DNA of 64,000 nucleotides from contig CADBBH010000005.1 of NCBI GenBank assembly GCA_902792905.1, forward strand, positions 20,919 to 84,918. Reading direction: 5' to 3'. The position numbers and the translations under genes are program-made. The notes below the pieces were generated by a model that was not told the origin of the DNA, searched no databases, and worked only from the letters and a program-made list of their open reading frames with translations. Origin of the DNA: Oscillospiraceae bacterium (GTDB taxonomy: Bacteria > Bacillota > Clostridia > Oscillospirales > Acutalibacteraceae). The stretch's first letter is position 1. Each line of letters begins with the position of its first letter. Below, in pieces: positions 26,056 to 33,331 of the stretch.

Positions 26056-26220
26056 ATATAATGATATTCTCTTTTCAACTGCGGTATGCGCTGCTCTTCC
26101 CTCAGAAACATAGTCGCACTGCTCCTCGTAGCGTCGCATTGCTCCTTGTTTCTTCACCTCACCGCCTCGCTGTATCCGCCACCGGCGGCGCTTCGGCGGT
26201 TCGCCCAACTGAGCCACAGT
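26053..26220 (-). repeat. tRNA-Thr-derived tandem repeat, copy A
   Basis: Read on the minus strand this 168-bp unit starts with the tRNA-Thr 5' piece (CTGTGGCTCAGTTGG). It then carries about 110 bp of G+C-rich, partly palindromic sequence containing CGCCGCCGGTGGCGG, and then GAAGAGCAGCGCATACCGCAG, which resembles the D-arm 3' side and anticodon stem of the same tRNA. It then runs through ATATCAT into the real tRNA. It therefore looks like a tRNA 5' half with an insertion in its D-loop. It has an open frame but no sign of being coding. Confidence 0.75.
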
Positions 26221-26390
26221 AGCATAAAATGATATTCTCTTTTCAACTGCGATATGCGCTGCTCTTCCCTCAGAAACATAGTCGCCTCGCTCGCTTGAAG
26301 CGCTTCGCGATTCTCCTTGTTTCTTCACCTCACCGCCTCGCTGTATCCGCCACCGGCGGCGCTTCGGCGGTTCGCCCAACTGAGCCACAG
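26221..26390 (-). repeat. tRNA-Thr-derived tandem repeat, copy B
   Basis: This is a second copy of the unit at 26053-26220, identical over most of its length. The main difference is in the middle: 26281-26312 reads GTCGCCTCGCTCGCTTGAAG where copy A has a different G+C-rich stretch. It again begins (minus strand) with GCTGTGGCTCAGTTGG. The copies are directly head to tail with no spacer. Confidence 0.75.
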
Positions 26391-26522
26391 CAACATTTCT
26401 GTTTTCAACGCTTATGTATTATACTTTATATAAAGAGATTTTGCAAGAAAAATTTTGAATTCGGGCAATTTTTTGCCGATTTTTACAATTTCGAAACATT
26501 TATTTAATAATAATACCTTGAA

Positions 26523-26551
26523 TTGACGGCTGAAAAAATGTATTCTTTAAT
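26523..26551 (+). promoter_or_regulatory. Candidate promoter of the lipoprotein-SDR-radC-udp operon
   Basis: TTGACG (26523-26528) and TTTAAT (26546-26551) with a 17-bp spacer; an AAAAGGAG ribosome binding site and the ATG at 26593 follow. The A+T-rich stretch 26391-26522 shows no gene. Confidence 0.5.
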
Positions 26552-26592
26552 TGTCGAAAGATGAACTTTCCGCAAAAGGAGTTGTCTTATAA

Positions 26593-27759
26593 ATGAAATT
26601 CAAAAGTATAATTGCAGTGGTTCTCGTATTCTGCTGTATCATCGGATTCACCGCCTGCCGTAAAATAGAGTCAAACGGCGAATTCGAAAAAGTCAGTGAG
26701 GTTTACGTCGTCGGCGAAGACGGAGAAGAACATACCCTCGCTGCGGCCGTTAATCAGGATACAGGCGAAACCGAATATTATTACGAGGATAATGAAGGCG
26801 CAATCATCACCGTCAAGGCGAAAGAGGGAACCTTCGGCAAAACTCAGTTCTATGTGACGGACAATGCCGGCAAAGAGGTCACCGTCAAGGCAAAGGTTGA
26901 GGAGAAGACCGTCACCGCAAGAACAAAAAGAAGTGAAAACACTTCGGAATATCAGGATGTTTCGCTCACACCCGAGCAGGAATCTTTCCTTCAGAATTTT
27001 GAAAATGCCGATCCCGAGCAATATCTTGACAAGAACGCGGAAACCGCTACCCTTGCAATGGGCGAAGGTATCCATGATATGGAGAAAATCAGCACTTCCG
27101 TCATCTATTATCCCGGCGACAGCTCATCATCCTCATCGGGCAACAATCAGCAGCAGGGTAACAAGAATCAGCAGTTCTTCAATCAGCTTTCAAAGAAGAG
27201 CGAATATACTCTTAAGTTTACAATGAGAAGCGATACCGACGGTCAGGTCTCGATGATGCCCGTTACCATCGTCAAGAAGGGCAACAATATGTATATGGAA
27301 ATGTCGATGCCCGTTGACGCAAGCGGAAACGGAAAATCCACAGGCAGCATGACCGTAAAGGTTTATATCAAAGACGGAAAATGCAGAGCATATCTGCCCA
27401 ATCTCAAAGCATATTTCGAACTGCCCAATGAATCTTATAAAGAAATGATGGAAGAGGTCGCTCTCGGTATGCAGTCCACAGACCAGACCGGTTATCAGGG
27501 CACCGTCAAGGCCATTCTCAATGGTAAATCCTATGATGTGGATATCTATGAGAATGACGGCAACACCGTATATTACTATTACAGCGGCGCTACTCCCAAG
27601 AGAATTGAATCCACCGCAAAAGACGGCTCAAGCTCAATTCTCGAATATACTCAGATTGCCTATACAGCAGATAATAAGTTCTTCACGGAGCCTATCGGAT
27701 ATATCAACATGACCGATCTTATGAGCGGCGATTCGAATATATTCCCGGGTCTGAATTGA
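26593..27759 (+). CDS. Lipoprotein of unknown function
   Basis: The 388-residue protein has a lipobox GFTAC (cysteine 22). An N-terminal beta part (VYVVGEDGEEHTL to VTVKAKVEEKTV) is followed by a charged Glu-rich helix, a low-complexity linker of Ser, Asn and Gln (about residues 176-195), and a C-terminal all-beta domain with YTLKFTMRSDTDGQ and VYIKDGKCRAYLPNL. The C-terminal half is reminiscent of LolA/LppX-like lipoprotein folds, but this is weak. The SDR gene starts inside its stop codon. Confidence 0.75.
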   Translation: MKFKSIIAVVLVFCCIIGFTACRKIESNGEFEKVSEVYVVGEDGEEHTLAAAVNQDTGETEYYYEDNEGAIITVKAKEGTFGKTQFYVTDNAGKEVTVKAKVEEKTVTARTKRSENTSEYQDVSLTPEQESFLQNFENADPEQYLDKNAETATLAMGEGIHDMEKISTSVIYYPGDSSSSSSGNNQQQGNKNQQFFNQLSKKSEYTLKFTMRSDTDGQVSMMPVTIVKKGNNMYMEMSMPVDASGNGKSTGSMTVKVYIKDGKCRAYLPNLKAYFELPNESYKEMMEEVALGMQSTDQTGYQGTVKAILNGKSYDVDIYENDGNTVYYYYSGATPKRIESTAKDGSSSILEYTQIAYTADNKFFTEPIGYINMTDLMSGDSNIFPGLN

Positions 27760-28490
27760 TGAAAAAAGCCGCTTTCATCGCCGGAGCATCCGGAGGAATA
27801 GGCAGCGCGATTGCCCTGCGCCTCGCGAAAGAGGGCTTCCATATCGCCTGCTGCTATAATAAAGACAAAGAGGGAATTACGGCACTGAGCAAAATGCTCG
27901 ACGAGGCCGGTGCGGACTATGCTGTTTATCAGCTGGATGTTTCGGATTCCCTTGAAACACAAAAGGTTTTCACAGAAGCTGCCGAAAAATCCGGCGGCTT
28001 CTCAGTGCTTATAAACTGCGCCGGCGTGTCGCTGAATAAGCTCCTGACCGACACTTCGCCCGAAGAATTTGATACTCTGGCAGGCGTTAATTTCAAGGGA
28101 GTTTACAATACCTGCCGCGCAGCAATACCCGATATGGTCAGAGAAAAATACGGCCGAATTATCAATATATCCTCAATGTGGGGAATTTACGGCGCATCCT
28201 GCGAGACGGTTTATTCCGCCACAAAGGCGGCGGTCATCGGCTTCACCAAGGCGCTCGCAAGAGAGCTCGCGCCGAGCGGAATCAATGTAAACTGCATCGC
28301 TCCCGGAGCGATTGATACAAAGATGAATGAAAACCTCTCCCCTGCCGAAAAAGAGGATTTTGCCGCTCAGATACCTCAGGGACGCTTCGGCTCGCCCGAG
28401 GAAATTGCGGGAATCGTATCATTCCTCGCGGGCGAGGATTCGTCATACATAACTGCTCAGGTTATCACCGCAGACGGAGGGCTCACATAA
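27759..28490 (+). CDS. Short-chain dehydrogenase/reductase, FabG-like
   Basis: The 243-residue cytoplasmic oxidoreductase has the NAD(P)-binding GASGGIGSA, the NCAG motif, the catalytic Ser in NISSMWGIYG, the Tyr and Lys in YSATKAA, and the CIAPGAIDT loop. It resembles 3-oxoacyl-ACP reductases, but the lack of fatty-acid synthesis neighbours leaves the substrate open. The start ATG at 27759 overlaps the previous stop (TGATG), and its own stop overlaps the radC start (TAATG), so the three genes are translationally coupled. Confidence 0.9.
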   Translation: MKKAAFIAGASGGIGSAIALRLAKEGFHIACCYNKDKEGITALSKMLDEAGADYAVYQLDVSDSLETQKVFTEAAEKSGGFSVLINCAGVSLNKLLTDTSPEEFDTLAGVNFKGVYNTCRAAIPDMVREKYGRIINISSMWGIYGASCETVYSATKAAVIGFTKALARELAPSGINVNCIAPGAIDTKMNENLSPAEKEDFAAQIPQGRFGSPEEIAGIVSFLAGEDSSYITAQVITADGGLT

Positions 28491-29191
28491 TGAGCAATAA
28501 GAAATATCCTCACGCTGCGCACAGGCAGAGAGTCCGCAAGGCGTTTCTTCAGAGCGGAACCGAAAATATCCCCGACCGCGGTCTGCTTGAATTCCTGCTT
28601 TTTTATGCGATTCCGCGCAGAGATACAAACGATCTCGCGGCGCTGCTGCTGAAAGAATACGGCTCACTCAAAGCGGTGCTTGACGCTCCGTACGATGAAC
28701 TGATAAAAATCGAAGGCATAGGTGAAAGCGCAGCGTTGCTTCTCTCTTCCCTGCCCGAAATCTCAAAACGTTGCGACGGAAAAAGAATAAGCCCGAAGGC
28801 AATTTATGAGCCGGGCGAAGCCGAAAGCTTTGTAACAAGACTCTTTGAAGGAACGGAAAACGAGGAATTCTATATTATCTGCGTTGATGCCGCTCAAAGA
28901 GCCGTTGCCTGCGAAAAACTCGCCTCAGGCGATGAGAGCAGCGTCAGAGTAGATAAAAAAGCGGTGCTGAAAACTGCGTTTGAAAACGATGCCGATTCCG
29001 TGATTCTCGCCCACAATCATCCGAAAGGCGAAGCGGCCCCTTCAGAGGCCGACATTGAACTGACAAAAGATGCCGGGCGTCTGCTTGCCGAAACAGGCAT
29101 CAGACTTGCCGACCATATTATCTGCGGCGCGGGCGGCTGCCTTTCGCTCGCATCAACAGCTAAATTCTCATATATTTTTACGGGGGAATAA
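28490..29191 (+). CDS. radC: RadC family JAMM-domain protein
   Basis: The 233-residue protein has a helix-hairpin-helix region (KIEGIGESAALLLSSL) and a C-terminal JAB/JAMM metalloprotease-like fold with the full zinc signature AHNHPKGEAAPSEADIELT. RadC proteins are widespread; the old link to DNA repair is not firmly proven. The gene begins within the stop of the SDR gene and is followed 2 nt later by udp. Confidence 0.92.
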   Translation: MSNKKYPHAAHRQRVRKAFLQSGTENIPDRGLLEFLLFYAIPRRDTNDLAALLLKEYGSLKAVLDAPYDELIKIEGIGESAALLLSSLPEISKRCDGKRISPKAIYEPGEAESFVTRLFEGTENEEFYIICVDAAQRAVACEKLASGDESSVRVDKKAVLKTAFENDADSVILAHNHPKGEAAPSEADIELTKDAGRLLAETGIRLADHIICGAGGCLSLASTAKFSYIFTGE

Positions 29192-29193
29192 AG

Positions 29194-29958
29194 ATGAAAG
29201 AGCCCGAATATCACATTAAATTGACGGAAGCCGACGGCGCGAAATACGCAATAATTCCCGGAGACCCCGGCAGAACCGAGCAGATTGCCTCTTATCTCGA
29301 CAATCCGCGCGAGGTTATGTTCAACCGCGAATTCCGCACATTTGAGGGATATCTTGAAGGTGAGAAGGTGCTGGTCACCTCTACCGGCATCGGAGCTCCC
29401 TCGGCTGCAATCTGCATCGAGGAGCTTGCGCATATCGGAGTCAAAACATTCATAAGAGTCGGCACCTGCGGCGGAATGCAGAAGGAAGTAAAGCCCGGCA
29501 ACTTAGTTATCGCAAGCGGCGCGATAAGGCAGGACGGAACCTCAAAAGAATATATGCCTGTCGAGTTCCCTGCTGTTGCCGATATTGATGTGACAGTCGC
29601 GCTCAGGCAGGCGGCGCAGAATCTCGGTATTCCGAATCATACGGGAATAGTTCAGGCGAAGGATGCTTTCTACGGTCAGCACGATCCGGATTCAATGGGC
29701 GCAGGCTATGAGTTGAAAGACAAATGGCAGGCGTGGCTCAAGGGCGGTTGCCTTGCCTCCGAAATGGAGAGCGGTATTCTGTTTATAGTCGCCGCGCTCA
29801 GAAGATTAAAAGCCGGCGCTGTTTTCCACTGTGTATGGAATCAGGAACTCGCCGGCCGCGGAATGCCGGAAGATATGAAAAATGAAAATACCGACGGTGC
29901 TGTGCGCACCGCCGTTGAAGCAATAAGAATTCTGATTGAAAACAGCAAGGAGGGCTGA
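29194..29958 (+). CDS. udp: Uridine phosphorylase
   Basis: The 254-residue nucleoside phosphorylase has the phosphate-binding PGDPGR, the GTCGGM motif, and EMES, which binds the ribose hydroxyls. The QAKDAFYGQHDP segment is typical of the uridine type. It converts uridine and phosphate to uracil and ribose-1-phosphate, a pyrimidine-salvage step. It belongs to the operon starting at 26593 and is 2 nt from both neighbours. Confidence 0.93.
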   Translation: MKEPEYHIKLTEADGAKYAIIPGDPGRTEQIASYLDNPREVMFNREFRTFEGYLEGEKVLVTSTGIGAPSAAICIEELAHIGVKTFIRVGTCGGMQKEVKPGNLVIASGAIRQDGTSKEYMPVEFPAVADIDVTVALRQAAQNLGIPNHTGIVQAKDAFYGQHDPDSMGAGYELKDKWQAWLKGGCLASEMESGILFIVAALRRLKAGAVFHCVWNQELAGRGMPEDMKNENTDGAVRTAVEAIRILIENSKEG

Positions 29959-29960
29959 TT

Positions 29961-30745
29961 ATGTTTTGCACCAATTGCGGCTCAATAATCCCCGAAGGGG
30001 CAAAATTCTGCACCAACTGCGGAACGGCAGCTCCCATCGCGCAGGAAAACACGGCGCCCGTTATCCCCGAGAATCCCGTTGAAGAAACCGTTCCCGAGGC
30101 AACGGAGCAGATCAATGAATTTAACAGCGCACCTGAAACACCCGCGCCGCAAGAAACTCAGATTTCCGACACGGCCGCAGGAGCGGCAGCATCAGGCACC
30201 GCGGTTTTCGGTTCGCATCACCCGACCCCGCACCGTCGAGGCCGAAGCCCCAGGGCACCTGGTATGATCAGCCTTATACAATGTCACAGAATCAGGTCAA
30301 TGAAGGAAATTATAATTACAACCGTCAACAGCAGGGCTATGATATCGACCCGAACGAAGCAATAAAGAATCCGTCATTCGGTGACGCGATAAGGAGTTTC
30401 TTCACCCGCTATATTGATTTCAGGGGCCGCTCCAGCCGAGCCGAATACTGGTATGTAGTTCTGGCTAGTTATCTTATCGGCATAGCATTCGCTGTTCTTA
30501 TCGGAATTACAGATAACATCAGACCGGTATCAACAATCTTCTCAACCATTGAAGGATTCTATTCCTTCCTGGTATTTATCCCTTCGCTTGCAATCTGGTT
30601 CCGCAGACTCCACGATACGGGCAGAAGCGGCTGGTATTTTTTTGTAATGCTTCTCCCGATAGTCGGCTGGATTCTCATGATCGTCTGGCTCTGCTCCGGC
30701 AGCGACGGCGGAAACATCTACGGACCCGAGCCGAAAATGAAATAA
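29961..30745 (+). pseudogene. Zinc-ribbon plus DUF805 membrane protein, broken by a frameshift
   Basis: The first frame starts at 29961 with a double-Cys zinc ribbon (CTNCGSIIPEGAKFCTNCG) and an acidic Pro/Glu-rich linker, then turns into basic nonsense near residue 85. A second frame is open from about 30200 and reads ASPDPAPSRPKPQGTWYDQPY into MSQNQVNEGN. It then has a DUF805 domain with YIDFRGRSSRAEYW and WFRRLHDTGRSGW and four membrane helices. Joined by a one-base shift near 30205-30225 they give a normal zinc-ribbon/DUF805 protein of about 260 residues. Either the gene is broken or the read has an indel. A separate start at 30281 for the DUF805 part has no clear ribosome binding site. 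Confidence 0.75.
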
Positions 30746-30799
30746 TATACCTGCCGTCGGAATCCCGACGGCATTACCGTATAAAAGGAAGATGATAAT

Positions 30800-32332
30800 A
30801 TGTCAACTATCGCAATTGCGGGCGCAGGCGTCGGCGGCCTTGTCGCCGCTCAGAAGCTCGCCCTCGCAGGTCACGATGTAACCGTCTATGAGCGTAACAG
30901 GGAAGAGGAATGCGGCCACGAGCAGAAGGATTCCTTTGATGCCACGGCTATGGATTTTGCCGGCATAGATATTCCGAACGGTTACATTGCGCCCGGAAAC
31001 GATATAACATTTTATCCGCTCGATGAAAATATCGAGCCGATTACCGCCCCCTCACCTGAAAACTATAAGAATATCACTGTTGACCGCAGGGTTCTTTTTG
31101 CTTATCTCAAAGGTCTCGCACAGGTTGCAGGCGCGAAATTCTCATTTGAAACAGCAATAAACGCGCCGATTATGCTCGGCGGCAGAGTTGCGGGTATAAA
31201 AACCTCGAGAGGCGATTTCTATGCCGATCTTGTGATTGACTCGTGCGGCATTGACTCACCGCTGAGAACTCAGCTTCCCGAATATACGGCGATCGATCAC
31301 GAAATCGGCTTCTGCGATTATATCACCGCTTACAGAGCGTTCTTTGAGCGCGTTGAATGCGATGAAGATACGGGTGAAAGATACAAGATCTATCTAAACA
31401 GCGACACAGGCTTCTCCTGGATTATCACGGAAGAGAACTGCGTGGATGTGCTGATAGTCGACTTTGAGGATATTCCGTTTGCAAAGGTTGCGGACCGCCT
31501 TCACAAGCTGAGCCTGAGAAATCCGCAGATGGGAAAGGAACTTATTAAGGGAGGAAAATTCACACGCATTCCCGTTCGCGAGCCGCTCGCCGTGCTTGTA
31601 TCCGACGGCTACGCCGCCATAGGCGATTCGGCATTTATGACCTATGCGGTAAAAGGCTCGGGTATTGCCTATTCAATCAAGGCGGGAGCAATTCTTGCCA
31701 AAGCAGTTGAAAAAGATGAGGATAAGCTGTTTGACGCCGAGAATCTTTGGGAATACCAGAAAGATTTCTATAAAGAGGTCGGCTTTGACGCGTGCAGAAT
31801 CGCGCTGCTTAAAAATCTTATGCCCTATTTCACGGCGGATGAATTAAATGAGATATTCAAACGCCGGCTTGTCACATCCGAAGAGCTTGAAATGCTCCTT
31901 GAAGGGAATATACCAATCTCAAAAATACCAGGTATGCTCAAGGAAAAAATCAAGCTGCTCGGCGATATGCCGGAATTCAAAGCCCAGTTGATGACGCTTA
32001 TTGGCTGGTTCGGCAGATTCACGATGGTTGAACCCTTTATGCCGAATAAATATTCGCGCGAGGATGCGGATAAATGGCGCGACAGATATAATAAGTTTTT
32101 TGATTCCGTCAAGAACTGCCACGAAAACATAGCGCAGGCGGTTGAAAAGGCAGAGGACAAGAAAGAAAAGAAGGAAAAGAAAGCGGCGCAAGCGCTCGAG
32201 AAAGCCGAAGAAAAGAAAGCCAAAAAAGAAGAAAAGGCCGCTCAGGCAGAGGAAAAGAAGGCAAAGAAGGAAGAAAAGAAGAAGGGCGGCGACGATGATG
32301 AGCCCCGCCATCTGCCCGCTCTTAACGATTGA
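30800..32332 (+). CDS. FAD-dependent geranylgeranyl-reductase-like oxidoreductase with a Lys/Glu/Ala-rich tail
   Basis: The 510-residue protein has the FAD-binding GAGVGGLVAAQKLALAGHDV, a VTVYER acid at the end of strand 2, and a late GDSAFMTYAVKGSGIAYSIKAG that closes around the flavin. This matches the geranylgeranyl reductase/squalene monooxygenase-like branch. A helical domain follows to about residue 440. The last 70 residues are a highly charged Lys/Glu/Ala helix (KKAKKEEKAAQ repeats) predicted to be a coiled coil or single alpha-helix, ending GGDDDEPRHLPALND. The tail is not part of the known enzymes. mntP starts 3 nt after the stop. Confidence 0.8.
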   Translation: MSTIAIAGAGVGGLVAAQKLALAGHDVTVYERNREEECGHEQKDSFDATAMDFAGIDIPNGYIAPGNDITFYPLDENIEPITAPSPENYKNITVDRRVLFAYLKGLAQVAGAKFSFETAINAPIMLGGRVAGIKTSRGDFYADLVIDSCGIDSPLRTQLPEYTAIDHEIGFCDYITAYRAFFERVECDEDTGERYKIYLNSDTGFSWIITEENCVDVLIVDFEDIPFAKVADRLHKLSLRNPQMGKELIKGGKFTRIPVREPLAVLVSDGYAAIGDSAFMTYAVKGSGIAYSIKAGAILAKAVEKDEDKLFDAENLWEYQKDFYKEVGFDACRIALLKNLMPYFTADELNEIFKRRLVTSEELEMLLEGNIPISKIPGMLKEKIKLLGDMPEFKAQLMTLIGWFGRFTMVEPFMPNKYSREDADKWRDRYNKFFDSVKNCHENIAQAVEKAEDKKEKKEKKAAQALEKAEEKKAKKEEKAAQAEEKKAKKEEKKKGGDDDEPRHLPALND

Positions 32333-32334
32333 CT

Positions 32335-32919
32335 ATGATTGATTTTCATTTTATAATAAACAGCATACTGTTCGGCGCCGGTCTTGCGATGGACGCATTC
32401 TCTGTCTCGATAGCCAACGGCCTGAACGAGCCCGGAATGAGAAAACGCCGGGCTGCAGTAATATCGGGCACATTTGCATTTTTCCAGTTTGCAATGCCTC
32501 TTGCAGGCTGGTTCTGCGTGCATACAATCGTCAGATACTTCTCGGCAATTGATAGATTTGTTCCGCTTATCGGATTTGTCCTGCTCCTTTTCATCGGTAT
32601 TAAAATGATACTCGACTCCGTTCGCGGGAAACCCGAAGACGAAAAACCCGCAGTCGGTTTCTTCGGCCTTGTTGTTCAAGGCATCGCGACATCAATCGAT
32701 GCGCTCTCCGTCGGCTTCACCATTGCGGATTATCCCTTCTGTACCGCGCTGATTGAAGCGCTTATAATAGCGGCTGTCACATTCGCAATCTGCTTCGCAG
32801 GCTGTGTCATAGGCAAAAAAGTCGGCTCGAAATTTGCAGATAAAGCCGGTATCGCGGGCGGACTGATTCTTATATTTATCGCCGCAGAAATACTCATAAA
32901 ATTTATTATGCACAGATAA
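32335..32919 (+). CDS. mntP: Manganese efflux pump MntP
   Basis: The 194-residue membrane protein has six helices in two three-helix repeats, each with the conserved acidic motif: GLAMDAFSVSIA in the first and IATSIDALSVGF in the second. These aspartates carry Mn(II) in the family. ATG 32335 follows the previous stop by 2 nt; the TTG at 32329 is the only upstream alternative. No yybP-ykoY manganese riboswitch is seen upstream, since the gene is joined to the FAD reductase gene. Confidence 0.93.
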   Translation: MIDFHFIINSILFGAGLAMDAFSVSIANGLNEPGMRKRRAAVISGTFAFFQFAMPLAGWFCVHTIVRYFSAIDRFVPLIGFVLLLFIGIKMILDSVRGKPEDEKPAVGFFGLVVQGIATSIDALSVGFTIADYPFCTALIEALIIAAVTFAICFAGCVIGKKVGSKFADKAGIAGGLILIFIAAEILIKFIMHR

Positions 32920-32926
32920 CTCAAAG

Positions 32927-32950
32927 CAGCCCCGACGGGGCTGTTTTTTT
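32927..32950 (+). terminator. Terminator after mntP
   Basis: CAGCCCC-GAC-GGGGCTG is a perfect stem followed by seven T, ending just before the csoR promoter. Confidence 0.93.
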
Positions 32951-32954
32951 GTTC

Positions 32955-33013
32955 TTGACAAATACCCCCTGAGGGTATATAATCAAGACAGGAACAATAC
33001 CCCATGTGGGTAT
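32955..33013 (+). promoter_or_regulatory. csoR-copA promoter with two CsoR operators
   Basis: TTGACA (32955-32960) and TATAAT (32978-32983) are 17 bp apart. A G/C-tract palindrome, ATACCCCCTGAGGGTAT (32962-32978), fills the spacer. A second one, ATACCCCATGTGGGTAT (32997-33013), lies between the start point and the ribosome binding site. Both fit the CsoR consensus of A/T-rich flanks around C and G tracts. Copper binding should release CsoR from both and induce csoR-copA. Confidence 0.92.
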
Positions 33014-33024
33014 AGGAGGTCAGG

Positions 33025-33330
33025 ATGGAAAATTCAAAAAAATGCTGCTGCGAAAAGCATACGGTCAGAGATGACACGCAAAAGAAGAAGCTCCTTAACA
33101 GACTCAAGAGGATTGAAGGTCAGGTAAGAGGGCTTGAAATGATGATTGAGAATGATATTTACTGTAACGATATCCTTGTGCAGTCAGCCGCGGTCAACGC
33201 CGCGCTCAACTCATTCAACAAGGAACTCCTTTCGGCTCATATCCATACCTGCGTGGCAAGGGATATACGCGACGGCAAGGATGAAGTAATAGATGAACTG
33301 ACAGCAACGATTCAGAAGCTGATGAGGTAA
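33025..33330 (+). CDS. csoR: Copper-sensing repressor CsoR
   Basis: The 101-residue all-helical repressor has the copper ligand set C47, H72 and C76 (YCNDIL and HIHTC) and the LNRLKRIEGQVRGLEMMIE DNA-binding helix. An extra CCC triplet at residues 7-9 in the flexible N-terminus is unusual and may also bind metal. It is the first gene of the copper cassette, 1 nt upstream of copA, and controls itself through the two operators upstream. Confidence 0.95.
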   Translation: MENSKKCCCEKHTVRDDTQKKKLLNRLKRIEGQVRGLEMMIENDIYCNDILVQSAAVNAALNSFNKELLSAHIHTCVARDIRDGKDEVIDELTATIQKLMR

Positions 33331-33331
33331 T

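Noticed and set aside
25960-26388. 142-codon minus-strand open frame with a repeated peptide
   Set aside because: It runs through tRNA-Thr and the two tRNA-derived repeats; the repeat in the peptide only mirrors the DNA repeat, and there is no ribosome binding site.
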